Notes: a model not told the origin generated them from the sequence alone. A stretch of DNA of 23,653 nt from Lentisphaeria bacterium UBA1724 (GCA_002315885.1 DCIO01000069.1:1-23653), one strand, 5' to 3'. Positions 7,175-14,196 are shown, counted from the stretch's first letter. Numbers and translations are program-made.

Positions 7175-8074
7175 CTATTTCACGGCGGTGACAGTGATGG
7201 CGGCGGAGACCTTCTCCCGGAGCTTCGCCTCAATCCAGTGCTCGATGGTCTTGTCAGCCAGGGCGCAGGTGGCACAGTGGCCCTTCAGGCGGATGGTGAC
7301 TTTGTCGTCCGCCACATCCACCAACTCGGCATCGCCGCCGTCGTCCTGCAGGCCAGGGCGGATGATGGAGTCGAAGGTCTGCTGAATCATGATCATCTTC
7401 TGGAAAGGCGTGAGGGGGCCCACATTTTCCTTGATGGTTTGAGCGATGGGGGAGGGCGTCGCATCATTCTGGCCGCCCTGATTGGCCTTGCCGAGTTCTT
7501 CGTCCAGAATCTTCTGGATTTCTTCCTTGCAGCCACCACAACCGCCACCCGCCTTGGTGTAGTAGGTGACCTGTTCCACGGTGGTCAACTTGTTCAGGCG
7601 GATGACCTCGCGGATTTTGCCGACTGTGACATTGAAGCACTCGCAGACCACACGCTCGTCACCTTCCTCGGTGACTGCACCAGGCAGGTTGTATTCAGGA
7701 TGCTTCTTGCGGATATCTGCCAATGCGGCCTGGAAGGCTTCCATGCCCATGACGGAACAGTGCATCTTCGCCTCAGGCAGGGACCCCAGGTAGTCGGCGA
7801 TGTCCTGGTTGGTGAGTTTGGAGGCCTCTTCCACGGTCTTGCCCTTCAGCATTTCCGTCAGGGCGCTGGCGCTGGCGATGGCGCTGGCGCAACCGAAAGT
7901 CTGGAAACGGGCATCGGCGATGCTCTTCTTGTCATCCGTTAGTTTGATGGACAATTTCATGGCATCACCACAGATGATATTTCCCACTTCGCCAATGCCA
8001 TCGGCATCCTCGAGAACGCCCACATTGCGGGGATTCTGAAAGTGGTCCTGGACTTTATCGGTATAATTCCACAT
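7175..8074 (-). CDS. nifU: Fe-S cluster assembly scaffold NifU (three-domain)
   Basis: Scaffold on which NifS-derived sulfur and iron are built into clusters. All three NifU modules are present in 299 residues. The IscU-like domain (1-126) has the three cluster cysteines C35, C62 and C106. The central bacterioferredoxin-like [2Fe-2S] domain (about 140-195) has C144, C146, C179 and C182. The C-terminal Nfu domain (about 225-299) has the C267-x-x-C270 pair in GHCATCALAD. The start is fixed by AGGAG (minus strand, 8081-8085) 6 nt before the ATG. Only 30 bp separate the ATG from the T-run of the terminator of the gene upstream, so a dedicated promoter is hard to place. It is co-linear with nifS. 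Confidence 0.96.
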   Translation of the reverse strand: MWNYTDKVQDHFQNPRNVGVLEDADGIGEVGNIICGDAMKLSIKLTDDKKSIADARFQTFGCASAIASASALTEMLKGKTVEEASKLTNQDIADYLGSLPEAKMHCSVMGMEAFQAALADIRKKHPEYNLPGAVTEEGDERVVCECFNVTVGKIREVIRLNKLTTVEQVTYYTKAGGGCGGCKEEIQKILDEELGKANQGGQNDATPSPIAQTIKENVGPLTPFQKMIMIQQTFDSIIRPGLQDDGGDAELVDVADDKVTIRLKGHCATCALADKTIEHWIEAKLREKVSAAITVTAVK

Positions 8075-8103
8075 TGTTGACTCCTAGGTATAAAATCGGC
8101 AGC

Positions 8104-8151
8104 AAAAGAAAAAACCGCACCTCACCATGTAGAAACAAGGCGGGATGCGGT
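8104..8151 (-). terminator. terminator after small basic protein gene
   Basis: On the minus strand ACCGCA pairs with TGCGGT, and CC with GG after a bulged T. An inner CGCC/GGTG pairing follows, then a TTTTTTCTTTT tail (8104-8114). It begins 27 bp past the stop codon at 8178. It lies between this gene and nifU, which starts only 30 bp beyond the T-run. Confidence 0.7.
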
Positions 8152-8177
8152 ATGACAAACGATTTCGTCTCGAGAGC

Positions 8178-8333
8178 TTATGCCTCGGGCTTGGTCTTCG
8201 GCAGTCCCCAGGCCTTGTCGCCGTCCTTGAAACGGCCTTCTTTCTTGAGCATGTCGATGCGCTCGTGGCGCTTCAGGACATTACGCTTTTCGCTGACGGA
8301 ACCTTTGGTTTTCAGGCTAGGATGAACGGACAT
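8178..8333 (-). CDS. small basic protein (PVC-type), 51 residues
   Basis: This short gene begins MSVHPSLKTKGSV and ends KAWGLPKTKPEA. It has 14 Lys/Arg against 7 Asp/Glu. The pattern of HPSL near the start, KRNVLKRHERIDMLKKEG in the middle and a GLPKTK ending matches what I know as the small basic protein family (TIGR04137 type) of Chlamydiae, Verrucomicrobia and relatives; the function is unproven and may be ribosome- or RNA-related. An AGGAG 6 nt before the ATG (minus, 8340-8344), a promoter at 8396-8423 and its own terminator show a real, monocistronic and probably well-expressed gene. It is too short for most ORF cut-offs. Family membership is from memory of the pattern, not a search. Confidence 0.85.
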   Translation of the reverse strand: MSVHPSLKTKGSVSEKRNVLKRHERIDMLKKEGRFKDGDKAWGLPKTKPEA

Positions 8334-8395
8334 TTTGCACTCCTGGAAAGGGGGGTTGATGTATGTATAGGAAAGTATTTGTTGTCAGACCGCTT

Positions 8396-8423
8396 ACTAT
8401 AAGCCACCGCGGGAATTCTGCAA
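8396..8423 (-). promoter_or_regulatory. sigma-70 promoter of small basic protein gene
   Basis: On the minus strand TTGCAG (8418-8423) and TATAGT (8396-8401) are separated by 16 bp, both close to consensus. The predicted start near 8389 gives a leader of about 55 nt that ends in AGGAG-N6-ATG. Confidence 0.65.
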
Positions 8424-8526
8424 CTCATTTTGAGAAATCGTTTTTGAATTTTGTCCGTAATTTGAGAAAATTTGTAAAAAATGCACAGAGTTGTCAATAA
8501 AATGTCATTTTCATTCGTTATTAAGT

Positions 8527-8550
8527 AATCACATTACCGATGGTGTGATT
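8527..8550. promoter_or_regulatory. 7-bp dyad upstream of the sigma factor gene
   Basis: AATCACA (8527-8533) and TGTGATT (8544-8550) form a perfect inverted repeat around 10 bp, 110 bp before the sigma gene. The orientation (TCACA then TGTGA) is the reverse of a CRP site. The rest of the 8334-8659 gap is AT-rich, and I find no convincing promoter for the sigma gene in it. The dyad could be an operator or an RNA hairpin. Confidence 0.4.
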
Positions 8551-8659
8551 TCATCCGAAAGAGAAACCGTAGTTGAATTTTGTTTTCTATGGGGGGTGTT
8601 TTCGGGTGGCGTATAAGCCCGTGAGGGGGTAAATCGAAAGATAGGAGAATGCATCGAAG

Positions 8660-9526
8660 ATGATTTCCGACAATGATACGATGAAGCTCTATATGCAGAG
8701 CATTGGTCAATTTCCGCTGGTGAGTCAGAAAGAAGAAGCACAATTAGCCAAGCGGATTGCCAAGGGTGATATGGAAGCCCGTGATATTTTGATTAGCAGC
8801 AACCTCCGTTTGGTGGTGAAGATTGCCCACGATTTCAAGGGTTTGGGGTTGCCGTTGCTGGACTTGATTAGCGAGGGCAACATCGGTTTGATGCGTGCGG
8901 TCGAGAAATTCGATCCCTCGAAAGGCGCGAAGCTCTCCAGCTATGCGGCCTGGTGGATCAAGCAGTCCATGCGTCGTGCCCTGGCCAACCAGGCTCGTAC
9001 GATTCGTATTCCTGTGCAGTCTGCCAGCAAGATTGGCAAGATTCAGAATGCCAAGGCGAAGTTGGCTCAGACGCTGGGACGCGATCCAACCGATAAGGAA
9101 ATCGCCAACGAAATCAACCTGACCGAGCGTACGGTTACGGGTCTGCGTCAGGGCAAGGCCAGCACCATCTCTCTTTTTGATCCCATCCAGAATGGCGCCG
9201 AGGGCGAATTCAAGGACATCATCCCTGATGACAAGACCGTGGCCCCCAACGATATCATCCAGGATGACGAGACACTGTCTCTGATGATGCAGATGGTCAG
9301 CAAGCTGCCCGAACGCGAGCGCGTCATCCTGAAGCTCCGCTTCGGTCTGGACGGTGAGAAGGCAAAGACCCTGGAAGAGGTCTCACACGCCATCGGGCGC
9401 ACCCGCGAACGCGTGCGCCAGATCCAGAACCAGGCTCTGGAACGCCTCCGTGCCGCCATCGAAGAGCAGAAGACCATCGAGGAAGTCGCCAAGGAAGCCG
9501 CCAGCGAAGAGGACGACGACTACTAA
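8660..9526 (+). CDS. RNA polymerase sigma factor, RpoD/SigA family
   Basis: Sigma-70 family factor that directs RNA polymerase to -35/-10 promoters. Regions are clear: 1.2 (about 5-37), region 2 (45-117) with the core-binding and -10-recognition stretch SEGNIGLMRAVEKFDPSKG and SYAAWWIKQSMRRAL, region 3 (about 120-200), and region 4 (212-268) with LPERERVILKLRFGL and the helix-turn-helix TLEEVSHAIGRTRERVRQIQ. At 288 residues it lacks region 1.1, and the non-conserved insert is absent, so it could be the primary factor of a lineage with short RpoD or a group 2 factor. AGGAG lies 12 nt before the ATG, which is long. A five-codon frame (ATG at 8649, TGA overlapping this ATG as ATGA) sits between. 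The acidic tail is EEDDDY. Confidence 0.93.
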   Translation: MISDNDTMKLYMQSIGQFPLVSQKEEAQLAKRIAKGDMEARDILISSNLRLVVKIAHDFKGLGLPLLDLISEGNIGLMRAVEKFDPSKGAKLSSYAAWWIKQSMRRALANQARTIRIPVQSASKIGKIQNAKAKLAQTLGRDPTDKEIANEINLTERTVTGLRQGKASTISLFDPIQNGAEGEFKDIIPDDKTVAPNDIIQDDETLSLMMQMVSKLPERERVILKLRFGLDGEKAKTLEEVSHAIGRTRERVRQIQNQALERLRAAIEEQKTIEEVAKEAASEEDDDY

Positions 9527-9546
9527 GGCCAATTCTCAATTCTCAA

Positions 9547-9572
9547 TGCTCAATTTTTTTGAGTGTTGAGCA
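9547..9572 (+). terminator. A/T hairpin after the sigma gene
   Basis: TGCTCAA (9547-9553) pairs with TTGAGCA (9566-9572) around a T-rich loop, 20 bp past the sigma stop codon. It has no T-run after it and probably acts with the stronger terminator that follows. Confidence 0.4.
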
Positions 9573-9575
9573 AAC

Positions 9576-9627
9576 AAAAAGGGCTGTCGCATAACCACTA
9601 CGGTTGCAACAGCCCTTTGTTATTTTA
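9576..9627. terminator. bidirectional intrinsic terminator
   Basis: GGGCTGT (9581-9587) pairs with ACAGCCC (9609-9615), with AACC/GGTT pairing inside. AAAAA flanks the left side and TTTGTTATTTT the right, so it can end transcripts of both the sigma gene (plus) and ftsI (minus), which converge here. Its stem is related to the terminator at 14158-14196. Confidence 0.85.
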
Positions 9628-9664
9628 TATCAACGCTATGTTACTCGGCATCAAGCATTAAGCA

Positions 9665-11920
9665 TTATCGTTTCGCGGTGCCCTTGGAATTTTTGTGAGG
9701 AACAATTGTTTCGTCGGGTGCGACTTGGAGATATTCCAGGGTGCGTGTGGCGATGCGTTTGAAGACGGGTGCGGAGACGCCGCTGCCGGTGTGGGAGCCC
9801 TGGGTGGGATTCTCGGCGGAGACCAGCAGCAGGAAGCGGGGATTTTCCGCGGGTGCGAAGCCGATAAAGGACGCCAGGAACTGATTCGCATAGTGTCCGA
9901 CAATGCCCTTTGCCTTGTTCGCCTGAATCCACATCTGTGCGGTGCCCGTCTTGCCTGCAACGCGGAAGCCCTTGATGGCGGCATTGCGTCCCGTTCCGTC
10001 GGGTTCCGTGACAGTGGAGAGTGCCTTGACCATTTGGGCGACGGCATCGGGGCGAGCTGCGCGGTATTTCACATGGGGCAGGGAGTATTCCACTTTGCCG
10101 TCAGCGAATCTGACGCGATCCACCAGATAGAGCTGCATGATTTCGCCGTGGTTCGCCAATGCGGACCATGCCTGGACCATCTGCAGCAGTGGCACGGTCA
10201 TGCCCTGTCCCATGGGGACACGTGAGATGGTCAGGGAATCCCACTGATGGAGTTCCCGGAAGAAGCCCGTTCGCTCATTTCTGAAGACCACGGGAGTCTT
10301 GCCTTCGGGATAGAAGCCAAGGCCCGTGGGTTTGCCGAAACCAAACCGTACGAGATGCTGGTACATCTTCTCCTCGCCCAGGTCGATGGCAAATTTCGCG
10401 GTGCCGATATTGCTGGAGTGCTTGATGACTTCCGAAAGGGTCAGTTCATCCATGGGATGGGAGTCATGGAGCGCCTTTCGGTTATAGACCCAATGGCCGT
10501 GTTCGCAGTCCTTTACGGTATTCAAGTTCGCAATGCCGCTGGCCAGGACGCCAGTGAGGCTGATGGCTTTCATGATGGAACCCGGGTCGTAGCACTGTTG
10601 CAGGATGTGGTTCTGGCATGCCGCGGGATCCTCCATGGTGGTGGAGTCGTTGGGGTTGAACTGGGGGAACTGGGCCAGCCCCATGACTGCGCCCGTTGCG
10701 GGGTCAATCATGATGGCAAATGCCCGGTCAGGATGGTGTTTTTCCCACAAGGCTTCCAATTCCTCTTCCATGATGCGCTGGATGGGTTCCTGGATGGTCA
10801 GGTAGACATCTGCGCCATTCACAGCGGGCTTCTCGATGGTCCTGCCGTCTTCCACAGGGCGGCCTTTGCGGTCGTGGAGAAGGGTGCTCTTGCCGAGAAT
10901 CGGCTGCAGATAGCTGTCCATCAGTGCTTCCAGTCCAGAAACACCCTTGTGTTCATTGTCGGTAAAGCCCAACAGATTCGCCAATTCGTAGTCTCGGGGA
11001 TAGTCTCGCACCCATGAATCCAGGAATCTGACGCCGCGCTTTATGCCTTCGGCATTCAATTCCTTCATCATGGCGTTGGCAGTATCCCAGGAGACACCGC
11101 GCTTGACGGAGATTTCCTGGCAGCGTTCCATGGCTTTTCGGCAATCCTGGTCCAAGCCGACTTTGGTGAAATCAAAGCAAGTGAGGATTTTATCACAGGA
11201 GACCCTGCGCTCCTGATTCGTCAGTTTGCTGGGATGGAAGAGAACCCTGAAGCCCACAAGCGTGGAGGGCTTTGTGATGCGCTCTGCGGGTTGGTCATCT
11301 GCTGCATCGTCAAAGTCTGCGGCGCCCCAAATGGGTTTCAGCGTGACGCCCTTGATTTGGGAAAGGCGGTTCTCTCGGACAAATTCCTGTGGGACGTAAT
11401 CTGCCAATTCGACGGTGAAATCGTGTGCGATGGATTTCGCGAAGCGCTTGTAGAGTTCATCGTAGTCGAGTTGCAGGTGCCTGGCGATGATTTCGGTGGC
11501 CTTGTCCAATTTGTCGGCGAAGCGTTTTGGTTCTGCGCAGATATCCCGTGTGGCTTTGTCTTCGGCGAAGACATTTCCATTGAGGTCGAGGATATTTCCA
11601 CGGTGCGCATTTTCCAGATATCTGGATTGGCAAATCGCCTTTGCGTGGCGAGAATAGTAACCCGTATCGACAATCTGGACTTTTGCCAGGTGGCAGACTA
11701 GCCATCCCAGTGCCACGAAGACGCAGAATATCACAACAGTGCGGCGTGCGAGGATGCCCCTGCGGATGCTTTCCGGCATCTCATTTCCCTGGGCGTTTTC
11801 TTCGAGTGCGTTCCAGGGCTGCAGGGAATGCCAGAGTTGTTTCAGAAATGCCTTGCCACGGGCAAGCCATCCCGCATTCTTTTCTGCGGTGAAAGCATTG
11901 TTGTTCGGGGTGGCTGGCAT
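9665..11920 (-). CDS. ftsI: peptidoglycan transpeptidase FtsI (class B PBP3)
   Basis: Septal peptidoglycan cross-linking enzyme, anchored in the inner membrane with a periplasmic catalytic domain. The 751 residues show a cytoplasmic N-terminus, one membrane anchor (about 57-79, VVIFCVFVALGWLV), a pedestal domain and a transpeptidase domain. The penicillin-binding motifs are S448-I-M-K451 (after DPG), S502-S-N504 and K657-T-G. It is longer than E. coli FtsI (588), mostly in the pedestal and the N-terminus. The ATG at 11920 has no visible ribosome site; the ATG at residue 48 (11779) is preceded by AGGGA and is a plausible alternative start. It is the last gene of the division cluster and ends against the sigma gene. 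Confidence 0.93.
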   Translation of the reverse strand: MPATPNNNAFTAEKNAGWLARGKAFLKQLWHSLQPWNALEENAQGNEMPESIRRGILARRTVVIFCVFVALGWLVCHLAKVQIVDTGYYSRHAKAICQSRYLENAHRGNILDLNGNVFAEDKATRDICAEPKRFADKLDKATEIIARHLQLDYDELYKRFAKSIAHDFTVELADYVPQEFVRENRLSQIKGVTLKPIWGAADFDDAADDQPAERITKPSTLVGFRVLFHPSKLTNQERRVSCDKILTCFDFTKVGLDQDCRKAMERCQEISVKRGVSWDTANAMMKELNAEGIKRGVRFLDSWVRDYPRDYELANLLGFTDNEHKGVSGLEALMDSYLQPILGKSTLLHDRKGRPVEDGRTIEKPAVNGADVYLTIQEPIQRIMEEELEALWEKHHPDRAFAIMIDPATGAVMGLAQFPQFNPNDSTTMEDPAACQNHILQQCYDPGSIMKAISLTGVLASGIANLNTVKDCEHGHWVYNRKALHDSHPMDELTLSEVIKHSSNIGTAKFAIDLGEEKMYQHLVRFGFGKPTGLGFYPEGKTPVVFRNERTGFFRELHQWDSLTISRVPMGQGMTVPLLQMVQAWSALANHGEIMQLYLVDRVRFADGKVEYSLPHVKYRAARPDAVAQMVKALSTVTEPDGTGRNAAIKGFRVAGKTGTAQMWIQANKAKGIVGHYANQFLASFIGFAPAENPRFLLLVSAENPTQGSHTGSGVSAPVFKRIATRTLEYLQVAPDETIVPHKNSKGTAKR

Positions 11921-11957
11921 TGGTGAGAAACTTGTGAAGTCAGGTTAGTGAGTCGTG

Positions 11958-11991
11958 AAAAAGCAGAAGCCCCGTCAAGAAATTGGCGGGG
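11958..11991 (-). terminator. terminator-like hairpin between ftsL and ftsI
   Basis: On the minus strand CCCCG-C-CAA pairs with TTG-A-CGGGG around a TTTC loop (stem 11970-11991, one C-A mismatch). After CTTCTGC comes TTTTT (11958-11962). It lies in the 80-bp gap between the ftsL stop and the ftsI start and could attenuate ftsI transcription. The T-run sits 7 nt after the stem, which weakens the case for strong termination. Confidence 0.5.
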
Positions 11992-12000
11992 TAAATGAGG

Positions 12001-12393
12001 CTATTTGTTGTATCCGACCATTTTTGTGAAGGCGCGGATACCTCGGTTATCCTGTTTGCGGTCCATTTGGACAATCCGCTGTTTTGGATCTGGCGGCCTT
12101 AACCCGAGTTTCAGAGAGTTGGATAACTCCATGATTCTTCTGCCTTCCATCTCCCGTTCTAGGTCGATGTTCGCGTTGTGGAGTTTGACCGCCATTTCCT
12201 TTCGCTCACTCTCCAACTTTTTCAGGTCTTCGCGGAGTTGGCGAATATCGTTGCTTTCCTGGGCATGCCGCCAGGTTAGGAAGCCAATGAAGGTGCACGC
12301 CACCACCAACGCCGCGCAGAACTTGAGCATATCCATGCTAGCGCCTTTCGGGCTCTTTTTCTTATTCGATGGCATGTTGAGATAGACGTTCAT
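12001..12393 (-). CDS. ftsL: FtsL-like cell division protein
   Basis: Small bitopic divisome protein. FtsL links FtsB/FtsQ to FtsI/FtsW and is placed between rsmH and ftsI in most division clusters, as here. The 130 residues show a basic cytoplasmic head (NKKKSPK), one membrane segment (about 23-41, LKFCAALVVACTFIGFLTW), then a periplasmic coiled coil with heptad-like leucines (about 48-95) and a short C-terminal tail. FtsL is poorly conserved in sequence, so the call rests on length, topology and position. No strong ribosome site precedes the first ATG; ATGs at residues 7 and 20 are alternatives. It starts 39 nt after the rsmH stop codon. Confidence 0.8.
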   Translation of the reverse strand: MNVYLNMPSNKKKSPKGASMDMLKFCAALVVACTFIGFLTWRHAQESNDIRQLREDLKKLESERKEMAVKLHNANIDLEREMEGRRIMELSNSLKLGLRPPDPKQRIVQMDRKQDNRGIRAFTKMVGYNK

Positions 12394-12432
12394 GGTTGTG
12401 GGCGGCCCCTAGATGGTGGAAGGAAAGAGTGT

Positions 12433-13398
12433 TCAGTATTGCCTTGTGAATTCCGGTGGTTCGTTTGTCCGCTTGGCGGCGCGGAGTTTTGCGCATGCCG
12501 AACGGGAGTTTTTCTTGAGTTCTTCTGCAGAAGCCGTGCAGGGCTTTTTCGTCAGAATTTCGAAAGTGACTTTTTTGTTACAGGTGCAGGGGAGAGCGGG
12601 GGGACAGATGCAGGTCTGTGCGGCGTGCTGCAGGTAGTGCTTGACGATGCGGTCTTCCAACGAGTGGAAGCTGATGACCACCAGGCGACCGCCGGGAGAC
12701 AGGACACGTTCCGCGGCTTTCAGCGCGGCCTCCAGTTCGTCCAACTCGTGGTTGACCGCGATGCGGAGCGCCTGGAAGACTCTCGTAGCGGGAGGAAGGC
12801 CATGCTGGTGGCTTCGACCGACAATCCGTTCCAGCAACGCCGCCAGTTCGGTGGTGGTTTCCCAGGGGTTGGTTTCCCGTCTTTCGACGATTGCCTTTGC
12901 GATGGGGCGGGAGAAACGTTCTTCGCCATAGGTCCAGAAGATGTCGGCCAGTTCCTTCTGGGGGAGGGTATTGAGGAGGTCCGCGGCTGTGGGGTCGCCG
13001 CCCGAGGTATCCATCCGCATATCCAATGGCGCGTCAAATCGGAACGAGAATCCCCGTTCTGGGGTATCGATTTGTGGGGAGGAGACACCGATATCCAGCA
13101 GAATGCCGTCCAATGTCGTCCATCCAGTATCCTGGATAGCCTCTTCCAGATGGCTGAAAGTGCCGTGCCAGGGATGGAAGCGGTTGCCGAAGGGCGCCAG
13201 GCGTTCGGAGGCGGCATCCAAGGCGGTGTAGTCCCGGTCGATGCCGATGACTTCGCGGGTTTCGTCGCCCTTGAGGATTTCCTCGGTATCGCCTCCTCCG
13301 CCCAGTGTCCCATCCAGGAAATGTGTCCCGCCCTCTTCTGTCAGGAGGCGGATTGCCTCTTGTTGCAGGACCGGGGTATGAAGGAAGGGCTGGGTCAT
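12433..13398 (-). CDS. rsmH: 16S rRNA (cytosine1402-N4)-methyltransferase RsmH
   Basis: Cytoplasmic SAM-dependent enzyme (formerly MraW) that N4-methylates C1402 of 16S rRNA. I place the start at 13398 (321 residues), where MTQPFLHTPVLQQEAI matches the family N-terminus and the ATG overlaps the mraZ stop as ATGA; an in-frame ATG 28 codons upstream lies within mraZ. Motifs are the SAM loop FLDGTLGGGG (27-36), GIDRDYTAL, and VISFHSLEDRIVKHYL in the C-terminal half. The residues after the glycine loop are DTEE where many homologues have HS, a small deviation. The ATGA overlap implies translational coupling to mraZ, as in many division clusters. Confidence 0.95.
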   Translation of the reverse strand: MTQPFLHTPVLQQEAIRLLTEEGGTHFLDGTLGGGGDTEEILKGDETREVIGIDRDYTALDAASERLAPFGNRFHPWHGTFSHLEEAIQDTGWTTLDGILLDIGVSSPQIDTPERGFSFRFDAPLDMRMDTSGGDPTAADLLNTLPQKELADIFWTYGEERFSRPIAKAIVERRETNPWETTTELAALLERIVGRSHQHGLPPATRVFQALRIAVNHELDELEAALKAAERVLSPGGRLVVISFHSLEDRIVKHYLQHAAQTCICPPALPCTCNKKVTFEILTKKPCTASAEELKKNSRSACAKLRAAKRTNEPPEFTRQY

Positions 13399-13877
13399 TC
13401 CTGTGAGGCGTTCTTGGAGGATTCTTCGATTTGCTGGAGCAGGTCGAAGCTGGAGGCGAGGGGCGTCTGGCGTTCCTGCCATTCGTCAGCGGCCATGATG
13501 GTCCCGTAGACCATGGAGCCCAGGAAGACCGCCTTGTCTTTGATGCCCGCGAATTCCGCCAGGGTGGGACTCAAGGCGAAACGGCCGTGGCTGTCAAGAG
13601 TCACGATCTGGATCTTGGATGCGATGTCGGTATATGCGGCAATCTTGTCGTCATTGGCCAGAGAGCTATTCTCGAGTTTCTCGAAAATGGACTGCATCTT
13701 TTCTTCGGTGACGACTTGGATGCGGCGCGCGCGCCCAGGAATCAGATAGAATTGAGTATCGTCGGTGTCCGTGGGCAGACGCCAGCTACGGGGCATGGAA
13801 AGCCTTCGCTGGCTATCCACTCCTGCGGGGAAGGTCCCCGTGAAGAGCCGTATTTTTTTGATGGGCGTCTCTGACAT
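13395..13877 (-). CDS. mraZ: transcriptional regulator MraZ
   Basis: DNA-binding protein of the AbrB/SpoVT-like superfamily that in E. coli represses its own division operon. The 160 residues contain two SpoVT-AbrB halves: FTGTFPAGVDSQRRLSMPRSWR (about 12-33) and ASKIQIVTLDSHGRFALSPTL (about 86-106), each with the D-x-GR-like strand typical of the family. In the first copy the usual K/H-G-R is Q-R-R. It is first in the cluster and overlaps rsmH by 4 nt. A promoter at 13976-14003 and a ladder of AGGG boxes at 13931-13976 upstream fit autoregulation. No ribosome site is visible before the ATG. Confidence 0.93.
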   Translation of the reverse strand: MSETPIKKIRLFTGTFPAGVDSQRRLSMPRSWRLPTDTDDTQFYLIPGRARRIQVVTEEKMQSIFEKLENSSLANDDKIAAYTDIASKIQIVTLDSHGRFALSPTLAEFAGIKDKAVFLGSMVYGTIMAADEWQERQTPLASSFDLLQQIEESSKNASQE

Positions 13878-13930
13878 CCGACGGAAAATTTGGTTAGGAG
13901 TTTTGGATTTTGGGCGGTGTCGGGGATGTT

Positions 13931-13976
13931 CTCCTAATCATCCCTATCTTGCCCTATTCATCCCTTTTCTTCCCTA
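13931..13976 (-). promoter_or_regulatory. MraZ-type operator, AGGG boxes at 10-bp period
   Basis: On the minus strand GGG begins at 13974, 13964, 13954 and 13944, each preceded by A, with a degenerate fifth box (AGGAG) at 13934. The spacing is exactly 10 bp. Known MraZ operators are direct repeats of TGGGN separated by 5 bp, that is also a 10-bp period, directly upstream of mraZ. Here the boxes are AGGG and overlap the predicted transcription start. Confidence 0.75.
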
Positions 13977-14003
13977 AAATAAACTAAATCTGCAATGTTG
14001 CAA
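13976..14003 (-). promoter_or_regulatory. probable promoter of the mraZ division cluster
   Basis: On the minus strand TTGCAA (13998-14003) and TATTTT (13976-13981) are 16 bp apart. The start would fall near 13969, inside the AGGG box ladder, giving a leader of about 90 nt. Bound MraZ would block it. The rest of the gap up to 14120 is A/T-rich with oligo-A and oligo-T runs and no gene. Confidence 0.55.
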
Positions 14004-14120
14004 CCTATTTTTGCAAAAAAAGTCAAAAAAAATCCAAAAAAATCCAATTTTTGTCAGAAATTTCGGATTTTTTGCCTTCCCCCCGAAAAAAATATCAATT
14101 TCCAATTGGGAATTTGGAAT

Positions 14121-14138
14121 AAAAAGGCCTCAGGGCCT
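14121..14138 (-). terminator. second, short terminator hairpin
   Basis: On the minus strand AGGCC-CTGA-GGCCT is followed by TTTTT. It lies 26 bp downstream of the stronger terminator at 14158-14196 and would act as a backup before the mraZ promoter. Confidence 0.5.
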
Positions 14139-14157
14139 CAAGGGGCTGAATTGAAAT

Positions 14158-14196
14158 AAAAAAGGCTGTTGCAAAGGGGTAATGCAACAGCCTTTT
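14158..14196 (-). terminator. strong intrinsic terminator
   Basis: GGCTGTTGCA (14164-14173) and TGCAACAGCC (14183-14192) form a perfect 10-bp stem with a 9-nt loop. Read on the minus strand it ends in TTTTTT (14158-14163). It closes the long minus-strand block that starts with argH. TTTT on the other side also allows function on the plus strand. Confidence 0.9.

Noticed and set aside
7175..8074. Part of a nitrogen-fixation cluster
   Set aside because: nifU and nifS are next to prmA and transport genes with no nitrogenase or nif accessory genes; such pairs serve general Fe-S assembly in many non-diazotrophs.
8074..8402. Two overlapping plus-strand open frames of about 84 codons
   Set aside because: They are antisense to the small basic protein gene and its terminator. 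The minus-strand gene has promoter, ribosome site and family-like sequence.
8527..8550. CRP binding site
   Set aside because: The half-sites are in the order TCACA...TGTGA with 10 bp between; CRP needs TGTGA-N6-TCACA.
13399..13482. Upstream extension of rsmH to an ATG at 13482
   Set aside because: The extra 28 residues lie inside mraZ and do not resemble RsmH. The family N-terminus begins at 13398, where ATGA overlaps the mraZ stop.
12439..13509. 356-codon plus-strand open frame
   Set aside because: It is antisense to rsmH and the end of mraZ, both well supported; no ribosome site or family features.
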